From Helicobacter pylori (GTDB lineage: Bacteria; Campylobacterota; Campylobacteria; Campylobacterales; Helicobacteraceae): a stretch of DNA of 64,000 nt. Shown here piece by piece: positions 26,184 through 35,206 of the stretch (the first letter of the stretch is position 1; the number at the start of each line of letters is the position of its first letter). Position numbers and translations under genes: made by a program. Under the pieces are notes generated by a model. It made no database searches. It was not told where the DNA came from and saw nothing but the letters and a program-made list of their open reading frames with translations. Location: contig NZ_CP051500.1 of assembly GCF_016755635.1 (NCBI RefSeq), forward strand, positions 558,001 through 622,000, read 5' to 3'.

Positions 26184-28259
26184 ATGAAAGCAACACAAAG
26201 CACCATTAACGACTTTTTTGCCCTAACAGGCACGATCTTTTCTATCCCTGTATACCAGAGGAACTACACTTGGGAAGAAGAAAATTGTGAAAAATTACTG
26301 CAAGATATTGTCAGTATTTCTCAAAATAAGAAAACGCATTTTATGGGTTCTATCACTTATGTTTTGCATTTGATTGATGATGAAAAGAGCTTAAGACAAC
26401 TGCAAGAATTTGTCATCATTGACGGGCAGCAAAGGATTACCACCATCATGCTTTTGCTCAAAGCCATAGAAACAAAGATACCAAATGAAGGGATAAAAAA
26501 AGAGATTGATAATCTACTCAATCTTTCGGGACAAAGGCTGCGTCTCAAGCCCATCAAAAGCGACAAAGAAGCCTTTGATTTAGTCATGCAAAATCGATCG
26601 CATGAGATACAAGGCGTATCATACATCAGGAATAATTATAAATTTTTCACCAAAGAGCTTGACGATTATATCAGCAAAGGGTATCGCATAGAAGAGATTT
26701 ATGGGGCGTTTTTGCGGCTTAAAATCGTAGCCATAGGCTTAGAGTTGGGCGAAGACGATCCGCAAGTGGTGTTTGAAAGCATCAACGCTACAGGCGTGCA
26801 ATTAAAAGGGCTGGATCTCATCCGCAACTATCTGATGATGGGAGAAAATTCCAAAAACCAGAAACATCTCTATGATACTTATTGGGTTCCTTTAGAAAAT
26901 TGGCTTGGTGAAAAGGATTTGAATGATTTTATCAAAACCTATCTGAGAATCTATTTTGAAGATAAAGTAAAAGAGGGAGAGCGCGAAGTGTATTACACGC
27001 TAAAAGACCACCACAGAAAACATTTCCCTAACGATATACAAGGTCTTATGAGCGATATGCGTGAGTATGGCAGAATCTATCAAATCTTTTTAGACAGAGA
27101 TCATTATTTTTTAGATCGTGGAGATCCGCAGCAGTTAGCGAATTTACGCCTGCGCATTAAAGATCTCGTAAAAATCAAATTTGGTGTGGCAAAGCCCTTT
27201 GTTTTGCGTTGCGCCAGAGATTTTGAAGAAGGCAAGCTGGATTATGAAAATTTCTACGAAATTTTGCAAATCCTTATCAGCTACTTCGTGCGCCGAAGCG
27301 TGTGCGGAGATTCTAATGCGCTTAACAAATTTCTTTATCCTTTATACAGACAGCTAGGGGAAAATGTTTCAGCCGATGCATTGAAGCGGTATTTGGGCAA
27401 GAGCGTTGGTCAAACGGTGTTCCCTAATGATGATAGAATTAGAGTGGCGTTTCTTGTGCGTAACGCTTATGCAGCAAATCAAGTGTGCAAATTCATCCTG
27501 CTTGAGATTGAAAAATTAAGTAACGCCGAACCGCCAAAAGAAGAGAATTTAGAAGTGGAGCATTTCTACCCCAAAACCCCCACACAAGAATGGCGCGATA
27601 GGGTGGGGGACTATTTCACTTTTGAGCAAGACTACCTCAATAATTTTGGGAATCTGACCTTATCAGGGCAAAATCAAAAGCTTGGCAACAAATCTTACGA
27701 GGCAAAAATAGATCTTATGGAACAATACAGCTCCTTGCATTTAAACGACTATTTCATCAACAACACCCATTCTTGGGGGATAGAGGAAGTGAAGGCTAGG
27801 AGCGAATATTTAGCGGATCAATTCTGTCAAGTGGAATTGTTTAAAGATCTGCCCAAAGAATACCGCACCAGAGAGATCAGTAAAACCCTTGATGATGACT
27901 TAACTTCCCATAATCTTCAAAGCGTTAAGCTCCCCAATGGCCAAAGGTGCATGGCAAGAAACGCTAAGGAATTAGCTAGCGTTGTCATAGACTACTTGCT
28001 GGAAAATGCCAGGGAAGCCTTTGAAAGCTACACAGACGATGAGTCTCAAAAATACATTTATTGGAGTAGAGCAAAAGCTGAAGCAAGGGATAGAGATGGC
28101 ACTTTGGTTGTGCCTTTTGAAAAATACGGATTCTACTTTGTAAGCAATGCGAGTTATCAAACTACGGGCAGTAATCTTAGAGATCTTATCTTAGGCTGTG
28201 ATCTCAATCCTAGAGATTTTATTGTAATAAACAAGCCCCCCAAAGAAATGGGGGGTTAA
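26184..28259 (+). CDS. DUF262/DUF1524 protein (GmrSD/BrxU-like, putative anti-phage nuclease)
   Basis: 691 residues. The DUF262 (GmrS-like) N-terminal domain has IPVYQRNYTWEEE (21-33) and the nucleotide-site signature IIDGQQRITTI (78-88), as well as VFESINATGVQL (197-207). The DUF1524 (GmrD-like, His-Me finger) domain carries VEHFYPKT (458-465, His460), GNLTLSG (489-495) and KLGNKSYEAK (499-508). A C-terminal extension (about 570-691) is unassigned. Fused DUF262-DUF1524 proteins such as GmrSD and BrxU cleave DNA with modified bases; that activity here is inference. Codon choice (more CGC, GCG and CAG) looks less typical than in neighbours by eye. It stands alone between hcpF and mdaB and is preceded by the T22 tract. 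Confidence 0.85.
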   Translation: MKATQSTINDFFALTGTIFSIPVYQRNYTWEEENCEKLLQDIVSISQNKKTHFMGSITYVLHLIDDEKSLRQLQEFVIIDGQQRITTIMLLLKAIETKIPNEGIKKEIDNLLNLSGQRLRLKPIKSDKEAFDLVMQNRSHEIQGVSYIRNNYKFFTKELDDYISKGYRIEEIYGAFLRLKIVAIGLELGEDDPQVVFESINATGVQLKGLDLIRNYLMMGENSKNQKHLYDTYWVPLENWLGEKDLNDFIKTYLRIYFEDKVKEGEREVYYTLKDHHRKHFPNDIQGLMSDMREYGRIYQIFLDRDHYFLDRGDPQQLANLRLRIKDLVKIKFGVAKPFVLRCARDFEEGKLDYENFYEILQILISYFVRRSVCGDSNALNKFLYPLYRQLGENVSADALKRYLGKSVGQTVFPNDDRIRVAFLVRNAYAANQVCKFILLEIEKLSNAEPPKEENLEVEHFYPKTPTQEWRDRVGDYFTFEQDYLNNFGNLTLSGQNQKLGNKSYEAKIDLMEQYSSLHLNDYFINNTHSWGIEEVKARSEYLADQFCQVELFKDLPKEYRTREISKTLDDDLTSHNLQSVKLPNGQRCMARNAKELASVVIDYLLENAREAFESYTDDESQKYIYWSRAKAEARDRDGTLVVPFEKYGFYFVSNASYQTTGSNLRDLILGCDLNPRDFIVINKPPKEMGG

Positions 28260-28271
28260 AAAACTTTAAAA

Positions 28272-28856
28272 TCACTTGCCAAAAGCTTGGTGCAAATGCG
28301 TGGTGAGAGAATTAAGATACTGCTCTACTTGGGGGTTTTTCGTTACATCGTTGCAAATAAAAGTGGGCAGCGCTGAAAGCCCTAAAAACTGGAACGCTTT
28401 ATGCAAATGCAAATACACAACATCCACACCCACCCCTTCAAAAAATTCATTAGGATCACTAAAGGCTTCAATGGGAGCGTTCCAAGTCAAGCTCAACATG
28501 TATTTTTTGCCTTGCATCAAGCCTCCTTTCCCGTAGTTTTTAGTGGGGTTTTGCGAGCTTCTGCCATCGTTAGCCCAAAGCTTCCCATACCCTGCGCTAA
28601 AGACTTCATCAATGTATTTTTTCACAATCCAAGGCTCTCCCATCCACCAGCCAGGCATTTGCCAAATCGTCGCATCAGCGCTAAAGATTTTCTCCACTTC
28701 TTGACTATGATCATAGCCCTTATCCACGATTGTAGTATCCACTTCTAGCCCCAAAGATTCTAGAGTCTTTTTTGCATGGTTGGTCAAGGTTTCATTGAGT
28801 TTCCCCCCAGAGCTCCCGAACGCTTTGGCCCCGTTAATGATGAGTACTTTTTTCAT
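28272..28856 (-). CDS. mdaB: NADPH quinone reductase MdaB
   Basis: 194-residue flavodoxin-fold quinone oxidoreductase that reduces quinones by two electrons and protects against oxidative stress; H. pylori MdaB is reported to aid colonisation. Flavin/phosphate region INGAKAFGSSGGKLNETL at the N-terminus; QMPGWWMGEPWIVKKYID (about 82-98) and LTWNAPIEAF mark the family. It is divergent from the hydrogenase operon, separated by 135 bp, and preceded by AAAGGAAC. Confidence 0.92.
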   Translation of the reverse strand: MKKVLIINGAKAFGSSGGKLNETLTNHAKKTLESLGLEVDTTIVDKGYDHSQEVEKIFSADATIWQMPGWWMGEPWIVKKYIDEVFSAGYGKLWANDGRSSQNPTKNYGKGGLMQGKKYMLSLTWNAPIEAFSDPNEFFEGVGVDVVYLHLHKAFQFLGLSALPTFICNDVTKNPQVEQYLNSLTTHLHQAFGK

Positions 28857-28960
28857 TTTGTTCCTTTTTTTGAAATTAAATTATGGCTTGCGATTATACC
28901 TCAAAAAGGGTATTTTTAAGAAGCGATTAAATTGCGATTGTATTGTTTTTATTATGTTAA

Positions 28961-28966
28961 GATAAT
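28961..28966 (+). promoter_or_regulatory. Candidate -10 box of the hydABCDE operon
   Basis: GATAAT (4/6 to 5/6 of consensus, depending on the register with TAAGAT one step upstream), 25 bp before the hydA start, in the mdaB/hydA divergent spacer. No nickel or H2 operator could be identified by eye. Confidence 0.4.
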
Positions 28967-28991
28967 GAAAATTTCTATTTAAGGAATGGCG

Positions 28992-30146
28992 ATGTTCTAC
29001 GATGAAAAAAAGACTTATCAAAAGATTGAAGAACGCCTTGATATAATTCGTTCGTTTAACGCTCATAACGAGCATAAGAATTTGCAAGACGAGTTTAAAG
29101 GGGCGGGCATTTCTAGGCGTGATTTATTGAAGTGGGCGGGCATGATGAGCGCAGCGTTAGCCTTGCCGGCTAGTTTTGCTCCCTTGACTTTGAAAGCGGT
29201 GGAAGTGGCTAACAGATTGCCCGTGATCTGGTTGCACATGGCAGAATGCACCGGCTGTAGCGAAAGCTTGTTAAGGAGTGCAGACCCCACCATTGATAGC
29301 ATTATCTTTGATTACATCAACCTAGAATACCATGAGACCATCATGGTAGCGAGCGGTTTTCAGGCTGAAAAAAGCTTGCATGACGCCATAGAAAAGCATA
29401 AAAACAATTACATTTTAATGGTAGAAGGCGGTATCCCCCAAGGCACAGAATACTTCCTCACTCAAGGTCCAAACGCTGAAACGGGGGCTGAAGAGTGCAG
29501 GAAGGCCGCTCAATACGCAGCCGCTATTTTTGCCATAGGCACATGCTCCAGTTTTGGGGGCGTTCAAGCGGCTTACCCTAACCCCTCTAACGCGCAACCC
29601 TTACACAAAATCATTGACAAACCCGTGATCAATGTTCCCGGTTGCCCGCCTAGTGAAAAAAATATCGTGGGCAATGTGCTTTATTACTTGATGTTTGGGG
29701 CTCTCCCTAAATTGGATGCGTATAACCGCCCCTCTTGGGCTTATGGGAACAGGATCCATGATTTGTGCGAAAGGAGAGGGCATTTTGATGCGGGCGAATT
29801 TGTGGAGCATTTTGGCGATGAAAACGCTAAAAGGGGCTTTTGCTTGTATAAAATGGGCTGTAAAGGGCCTTACACTTTCAACAATTGCTCCAAACTCCGC
29901 TTCAATTCACACACTTCTTGGCCCATAGGTGCAGGGCATGGGTGCATAGGGTGTTCTGAGCCTAATTTTTGGGATACGATGAGTCCTTTTGAAGAGCCTT
30001 TGGCGAATCGCTCCATTAAAACCGCTTTTGATGGCTTGGGGGCTGATAAAGTGGCCGATAAAGTCGGCACGACTTTGCTCAGCGCAACCGCTATTGGCAT
30101 TGTTGCGCATGCGCTCCTTTCTAAAGCGATCAAAAACAAAGAGTAA
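28992..30146 (+). CDS. hydA: [NiFe] hydrogenase small subunit HydA
   Basis: Electron-transfer subunit of the membrane-bound uptake hydrogenase, which lets H. pylori respire H2. It has a twin-arginine signal (SRRDLLKWAGMMSAALALPA, about residues 41-60), proximal cluster Cys in CTGCSESLL (86-93), GTCSSFGG and PGCPPSE, and further Cys near 230-280 for the medial and distal clusters. A hydrophobic C-terminal anchor (TTLLSATAIGIVAHALL) is present. ATG 28992 is preferred over in-frame ATG 28986 because AAGGA at 28981-28985 abuts the earlier one. hydB follows after 9 bp. Confidence 0.95.
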   Translation: MFYDEKKTYQKIEERLDIIRSFNAHNEHKNLQDEFKGAGISRRDLLKWAGMMSAALALPASFAPLTLKAVEVANRLPVIWLHMAECTGCSESLLRSADPTIDSIIFDYINLEYHETIMVASGFQAEKSLHDAIEKHKNNYILMVEGGIPQGTEYFLTQGPNAETGAEECRKAAQYAAAIFAIGTCSSFGGVQAAYPNPSNAQPLHKIIDKPVINVPGCPPSEKNIVGNVLYYLMFGALPKLDAYNRPSWAYGNRIHDLCERRGHFDAGEFVEHFGDENAKRGFCLYKMGCKGPYTFNNCSKLRFNSHTSWPIGAGHGCIGCSEPNFWDTMSPFEEPLANRSIKTAFDGLGADKVADKVGTTLLSATAIGIVAHALLSKAIKNKE

Positions 30147-30155
30147 GGGATTAAC

Positions 30156-31892
30156 ATGTCAAAAAAAATCGTAGTCGATCCTATCACCAGGATTGAGGGG
30201 CATTTAAGGATTGAAGTGATCGTAGATGATGATAATGTGATCACTGATGCGTTTTCTTCTTCTACGCTTTTTAGGGGGTTAGAGACGATCATTAAGGGCA
30301 GAGACCCACGAGATGCAGGCTTTATCGCTCAAAGGATTTGTGGGGTATGCACTTATTCGCATTATAAGGCCGGTATCACGGCGGTAGAAAACGCTCTAGG
30401 CATCACCCCCCCATTAAACGCGCAATTGGTGCGATCTTTGATGAACATGGCGTTGCTTTTTCATGACCATGTGGTGCATTTTTATACTTTGCATGGGCTT
30501 GATTGGTGCGATATTATGAGCGCTTTAAAAGCCGATCCCATTCAAGCGGCAAAACTTTCTTTCAAATACAGCCCTTATCCCATTAATACCGGTGCCGGTG
30601 AATTAAAAGCGGTTCAAAAACGCTTGAGCGATTTCGCTAAAAGCGGATCTTTAGGACCTTTCAGTAACGGCTACTATGGGCATAAAACCTATCGTTTGAG
30701 TCCGGAGCAAAATTTAATCGTCTTAAGCCACTATCTCAAGCTTTTAGAAATCCAAAGGGAAGCGGCGAAAATGACCGCTATTTTTGGGGCCAAACAGCCT
30801 CACCCACAAAGCCTAACGGTGGGGGGTGTTACGAGTGTTATGGATATATTGGATCCGACGAGATTGGCGGAATGGAAGAGCAAGTTTGAAGTGGTGGCCA
30901 ATTTTATCAACCATGCCTACTACCCTGATTTGGTGATGGCAGGCGAAATGTTCGCTAACGAGCAATCCGTTATTAAAGGCTGCGGCTTAAGGAATTTTAT
31001 CGCTTATGAAGAAGTGTTGCTTGGGAGGGATAAATACCTTTTGAGTAGCGGAGTAGTGCTTGATGGGGATATTTCTAAACTGCACCCCATTGATGAGAGT
31101 TTGATTAAAGAAGAGGTTACGCATTCTTGGTATCAATATGAAGACACTAAAGAAGTGCAACTCCACCCTTATGACGGGCAAACTAACCCGCATTATACTG
31201 GTTTAAAAGACGGCGAGAGCGTGGGGATTGAAAATAAAATAATCCCTGCTAAAGTGCTTGACACTAAAAATAAATATTCTTGGATAAAATCGCCCAGATA
31301 CGATAGTAAGCCTATGGAAGTAGGCCCTTTAAGTTCCGTAGTGGTAGGTTTAGCGGCGAAAAACCCCTATGTTACTGAAGTGGCTACGAAGTTTTTAAAA
31401 GACACTAAACTGCCTTTAGAGGCGTTGTTTTCAACGCTTGGGCGAACGGCTGCAAGGTGTATTGAAGCTAAAACGATTGCTGATAATGGCCTTTTGGCGT
31501 TTGATGCACTAGTGGAAAATCTAAAAAGCGATCAAAGCACTTGCACTCCTTATCATATTGATAAAAATCAAGAATATAAAGGGCGTTACATTGGTCAAGT
31601 GCCAAGGGGCATGCTAAGCCATTGGGTGCGTATTAAAAACGGCGTGGTGGAAAATTATCAAGCGGTGGTGCCTTCTACTTGGAATGCGGGGCCTAGAGAT
31701 TCTCAAAATCAAAGGGGGGCTTATGAAATGAGCTTGATTGGCACTAAAATCGCTGATTTAACCCAGCCTTTAGAAATCATTAGGACTATCCATTCTTTTG
31801 ACCCATGCATCGCATGCTCAGTGCATGTGATGGATTTTAAAGGGCAGTCTTTAAACGAGTTTAAAGTAGAGCCTAATTTCGCTAAATTCTAA
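30156..31892 (+). CDS. hydB: [NiFe] hydrogenase large subunit HydB
   Basis: Catalytic subunit, 578 residues. Active-site Ni and Fe ligands are Cys62/Cys65 (RICGVC) and Cys551/Cys554 (DPCIACSVH). The 21 residues after His557 (starting VMDFKGQ) form the C-terminal peptide that a maturation protease removes after Ni insertion; hydD, two genes downstream, encodes that protease. It has no signal peptide and is expected to be co-exported with HydA by the Tat system. TIRIEGHLRIEV-type N-terminal motif is seen as TRIEGHLRIEV. Confidence 0.96.
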   Translation: MSKKIVVDPITRIEGHLRIEVIVDDDNVITDAFSSSTLFRGLETIIKGRDPRDAGFIAQRICGVCTYSHYKAGITAVENALGITPPLNAQLVRSLMNMALLFHDHVVHFYTLHGLDWCDIMSALKADPIQAAKLSFKYSPYPINTGAGELKAVQKRLSDFAKSGSLGPFSNGYYGHKTYRLSPEQNLIVLSHYLKLLEIQREAAKMTAIFGAKQPHPQSLTVGGVTSVMDILDPTRLAEWKSKFEVVANFINHAYYPDLVMAGEMFANEQSVIKGCGLRNFIAYEEVLLGRDKYLLSSGVVLDGDISKLHPIDESLIKEEVTHSWYQYEDTKEVQLHPYDGQTNPHYTGLKDGESVGIENKIIPAKVLDTKNKYSWIKSPRYDSKPMEVGPLSSVVVGLAAKNPYVTEVATKFLKDTKLPLEALFSTLGRTAARCIEAKTIADNGLLAFDALVENLKSDQSTCTPYHIDKNQEYKGRYIGQVPRGMLSHWVRIKNGVVENYQAVVPSTWNAGPRDSQNQRGAYEMSLIGTKIADLTQPLEIIRTIHSFDPCIACSVHVMDFKGQSLNEFKVEPNFAKF

Positions 31893-31904
31893 AAAGGGTT
31901 ACGC

Positions 31905-32579
31905 ATGGATAAAATGAATAAGGTCGTTTTGCACAAAGAGTATTCCGGTTTTGTGCGCTTTTTCCATTGGGTTAGGGCTTTGAGTATTTTTACTTTAATC
32001 GCTACAGGGTTTTACATCGCTTACCCTTTTTTGCAGCCTAATTCCAGCTTTTATAAAGGGGTGTATCTTTTACAAGCTTATGTGCGTTCTTTTCATGTCA
32101 TGTTTGGGTTTTTACTCATTAGCGCATTAATCTTTAGAACCTATCTTTTTTTCACTAAAGAAAGTTTGATGGAGCGCAGGAGTTTTGGCCAACTTTTAAG
32201 CCCAAAAGCTTGGATAGATCAGATGAAAGCGTATTTTCTTATCAGTGCCAAACCCCACACTAAAGGATTGTATAACCCTATCCAACTCGTGGCTTATTTC
32301 ACTTTGGTTGTTTTGATCGTATTGATGAGTTTGAGCGGGGTGGTGCTGTATTATAATGTCTATCATGCGGGGCTTGGGGCGTTTTTAGCAAGCGCTTTTA
32401 AGTGGTTTGAAGCGCTTTGTGGGGGGTTAGCGAACGTTCGTTTCATCCACCACTTAGCGACTTGGGGGATTATTTTGTTTGTCCCTGTGCATGTTTATAT
32501 GGTGTTTTTCCATTCTATCCGGTATGAAAGTTCGGGGGCGGATTCTATGATTAATGGCTATGGTTATACCAAAGAATGA
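31905..32579 (+). CDS. hydC: Hydrogenase cytochrome b subunit HydC
   Basis: Di-haem cytochrome b (224 residues) anchoring HydAB and passing electrons to menaquinone. Four membrane spans (about residues 25-45, 67-87, 122-145, 185-207); the His residues within or beside them (RFFHWVRA, SFHVMFGF, IHHLATWG, VPVHVYMVFFH) are the haem-ligand set of this family. Its stop overlaps the hydD start (ATGA). Confidence 0.94.
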   Translation: MDKMNKVVLHKEYSGFVRFFHWVRALSIFTLIATGFYIAYPFLQPNSSFYKGVYLLQAYVRSFHVMFGFLLISALIFRTYLFFTKESLMERRSFGQLLSPKAWIDQMKAYFLISAKPHTKGLYNPIQLVAYFTLVVLIVLMSLSGVVLYYNVYHAGLGAFLASAFKWFEALCGGLANVRFIHHLATWGIILFVPVHVYMVFFHSIRYESSGADSMINGYGYTKE

Positions 32580-33112
32580 GTCAAAAAATCCTAATTTTAG
32601 GCATTGGCAATATCCTTTTTGGCGATGAAGGGATTGGGGTGCATCTAGCCCACTACCTTAAAAAGAATTTTTCTTTTTTCCCTAGCGTGGATATTGTGGA
32701 TGGGGGGACTATGGCTCAGCAACTCATTCCTTTGATCACTTCGTATGAAAAGGTTTTGATTTTAGATTGCGTGAGCGCTAAAGGCGTTGAAATTGGATCA
32801 GTCTATGCTTTTGATTTTAAGGACGCTCCTAAAGAAATCACATGGGCTGGGAGTGCGCATGAAGTGGAAATGCTGCACACTTTAAGGCTCACGGAGTTTT
32901 TAGGGGATTTGCCTAGAACTTTTATCGTGGGGCTTGTGCCTTTTGTGATAGGGAGCGAGACCACTTTCAAACTTTCAAGCGAAATGTTAAACGCTTTAGA
33001 AACAGCCTTAAAAGCCATAGAAACCCAACTCAACGCATGGGGAGTTCAAATGCAACGCACCGATCATATCGCCCTAGATTGTATCGCTGAACTCTCTTAT
33101 AAGGGTTTTTGA
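32576..33112 (+). CDS. hydD: Hydrogenase maturation protease HydD
   Basis: 178-residue HyaD/HybD-type endopeptidase that trims the HydB C-terminus. The N-terminal GIGNILFGDEGIGVHL holds the Ni-sensing acid (Glu18); VDGGT (about 42-46) and AHEVEM (about 95-100, His) complete the metal site. It overlaps hydC by 4 bp and lies one base before hydE, consistent with tight co-translation. Confidence 0.94.
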   Translation: MSQKILILGIGNILFGDEGIGVHLAHYLKKNFSFFPSVDIVDGGTMAQQLIPLITSYEKVLILDCVSAKGVEIGSVYAFDFKDAPKEITWAGSAHEVEMLHTLRLTEFLGDLPRTFIVGLVPFVIGSETTFKLSSEMLNALETALKAIETQLNAWGVQMQRTDHIALDCIAELSYKGF

Positions 33113-33113
33113 A

Positions 33114-34652
33114 TTGGCGTTTGTTTTTCTTTTTAAATGCGTTAATGAAAAAACAAGCCTAAATTTTACGCCCCTTTTAGAGCAAATGGCATGCAATTTG
33201 CAAGTGCGTTTTTATAGCGTTTATAAGGATAATACCACTTCTTTCTACCTCCAAGCGAGCGCTGAGATCACTTTAGAATTCGCGCAAAAACTCAGCGAAA
33301 TTCTGCCCTTTTCTTTAGATTTTAGCTTTTTGTCTTTAAAGGAAATCACAGAGCCTTTAGATGAAAATTTTTTCCAAACAACAAGCCTTTCAAAGCCCCT
33401 TTTTATGAACGCTAAAGAGCATCAAGATTTTTTAGACAAAAATGCATCTTTGTATGCCAATGCGTTAGGTTTTGTCAAAAACACCGCTTTTAAGGGGGCT
33501 ATAATCCATAGCCCTAAAGAGCTTATAGATTGCTTAACCCAATTAAAAGACATGCTCAAAACACAGGATTTTATCCCTGTTCACACTTCTAGGGGGGCAT
33601 TATCCCTTTCTTTAAAAAAGCTCTCTATAAGCGTTATTTTTAGCGATCTTTCTAGCGTTTTGAGTTGCACTAAATTGTCTTTAGAGGACGCTAAATATTT
33701 AGCCAGTTTGGAAAAACCCTCTATCAAAGCCTCTTTAAAAAGCGTGTTTAAGGACACTTTTAAAAACGATGAAATCATAGTCCAACTACCCTATGACCCC
33801 ATATTGAATTTATTGTGCCATATTTTACAAGATGAGGGGATAGAATTTGTTTTTATGCATGAAAGCCATTCTTGTGAAGCACTTTTGCATTATGAAGCGC
33901 TTTTTAAAACCCCTAAGCGTTTGATCACACCCGCTAAAAATTTCGTGTTAGAAAACAATCTTTCTGCCATTGCTTTTAAAGATGAATTAGAGTTTTTAAG
34001 CACAACCCGAAATTCTATCGTTTTATATTTTAGTTTCAAGCGCCCTACAAGGTTGTTATTGCATGCTAATGGTTCTTTAAAAACGCTTTTAAGCGTCAGT
34101 TTTGATTTTAACAAAATGTTTAACGCGCTCAAACAAGATGAAAAAGCCTCTAGAATGCTACAAAACTACGCCACTAAATTCCCTAATTTTTACGCGCGTA
34201 TTTTAGAGCTTTCTAAATACCAACTAGGGGGCACGAATTTATTGGATTTTTTTCGCATTTTAGGGTTTGTTTTGGGTTATAGCGAGGATTTTTGCACGCA
34301 GAGCGTTATTCCTTTGGCTAAAGAATGCTTACGCCCTAAAGGCCCTAGAATTGATTATAAAATCCTTAAAAACGATTCTTTGAAAATGGCTTTAAACTTT
34401 TCAAAGATCATGCACAGCGCGATGAGTTTCAGGCTCGCAGGCGTGGAAAATGAAATTTTGAGTTTGGGGATTTTGGATTCTTTAGCGGAGTTTTTAGGGA
34501 ATTTCATTTGGGATAACGCTCAAAATTTTAGCGTCCAAGAAGTAACGATCGCTGGGGATTTCTTTGGCGAAAAAGTGTTTTTGGATTTGTTTGTGCGGTA
34601 TTTCCCTAAAACCCTTGCTCTTAAAGCACATGCGTTTTTGGATTATGAATAA
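33114..34652 (+). CDS. hydE: Hydrogenase accessory protein HydE
   Basis: 512-residue last gene of the hyd operon, TTG start one base after hydD. HydE is required for hydrogenase activity in H. pylori according to published mutant work; its biochemical role is unclear. Sequence shows a possible acylphosphatase/HypF-like theme at best: no clear motif, about ten Cys scattered (for example LLCHILQDEG, HESHSCEALLHY, ALKECLRPKGPRIDYK as a HypF-like segment). The C-terminal third (RLAGVENEILSLGILD...) resembles the HypF family end. It is convergent with the next gene, with four bases between. Confidence 0.88.
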   Translation: MAFVFLFKCVNEKTSLNFTPLLEQMACNLQVRFYSVYKDNTTSFYLQASAEITLEFAQKLSEILPFSLDFSFLSLKEITEPLDENFFQTTSLSKPLFMNAKEHQDFLDKNASLYANALGFVKNTAFKGAIIHSPKELIDCLTQLKDMLKTQDFIPVHTSRGALSLSLKKLSISVIFSDLSSVLSCTKLSLEDAKYLASLEKPSIKASLKSVFKDTFKNDEIIVQLPYDPILNLLCHILQDEGIEFVFMHESHSCEALLHYEALFKTPKRLITPAKNFVLENNLSAIAFKDELEFLSTTRNSIVLYFSFKRPTRLLLHANGSLKTLLSVSFDFNKMFNALKQDEKASRMLQNYATKFPNFYARILELSKYQLGGTNLLDFFRILGFVLGYSEDFCTQSVIPLAKECLRPKGPRIDYKILKNDSLKMALNFSKIMHSAMSFRLAGVENEILSLGILDSLAEFLGNFIWDNAQNFSVQEVTIAGDFFGEKVFLDLFVRYFPKTLALKAHAFLDYE

Positions 34653-34656
34653 GGGC

Positions 34657-35070
34657 TTAAAAGCGGATGTGCATCATCAACCCGCCGTCCATGTATTGGG
34701 TTTTTTTGCTTTTAGTCCTTTCAAAATAAGGCCCAAAAGACAGGGCTTTATTGAAATTCACAATCGGCATGCTCACCCCTTCAGCGATATTGTTTTTAGC
34801 GAGTTGTTTGTAAAACTTTTTATCGCTTTTTTTATGGCTTTTAAGGTTGGGGCTTTTTTCCAAATCCACGCCTTCTAAGCCGCTATTTTTAGTGAAATCA
34901 TAAAGCTTTTTGTCGTTTTTGGCCTCGGTTTCTGAGCCATGGTTTTTATGGAGTTTGTAAAACTTTTTGTCGCTTTTTTTATGGCTTTTAGTTTCAGTTT
35001 CTAAATCCGCTGCGAACGCACTACTATACGCCACAAACGATACAAGAAATAAATTTCTAACTATACGCAT
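34657..35070 (-). CDS. Small exported Lys-rich repeat protein
   Basis: 137 residues, not recognised. Signal peptide MRIVRNLFLVSFVAYSSAFA with cleavage expected after about residue 20. The mature part has two copies of KSHKKSDKKFYK (about 27-38 and 77-88) and a related NDKKLYDFTKN between them. The end GGLMMHIRF has the alternating pattern and final Phe of outer-membrane strands, but the protein is too short for a full barrel. Strong Shine-Dalgarno AGGAGATATTCTTATG. Function unknown; probably periplasmic or outer-membrane associated. Confidence 0.75.
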   Translation of the reverse strand: MRIVRNLFLVSFVAYSSAFAADLETETKSHKKSDKKFYKLHKNHGSETEAKNDKKLYDFTKNSGLEGVDLEKSPNLKSHKKSDKKFYKQLAKNNIAEGVSMPIVNFNKALSFGPYFERTKSKKTQYMDGGLMMHIRF

Positions 35071-35206
35071 AAGAATATCTCCTCTTAATATAGTCTTTTT
35101 CTATCACACCACCCTAGCATGTTAGAAATAACCATTAGAAAATATAAGGGCGTTAATATGAAAACGCCAACACGCTTATTGTTTAGCGCAAGCTGTTTTA
35201 AGCTAA

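Noticed and set aside
28986..28991. ATG 28986 as the hydA start
   Set aside because: The Shine-Dalgarno AAGGA abuts it with no spacing; ATG 28992 has the right distance.
29870..30292. 140-codon minus-strand open frame over hydA/hydB
   Set aside because: Spans the junction of two clear hydrogenase genes on the other strand; no motif or Shine-Dalgarno.
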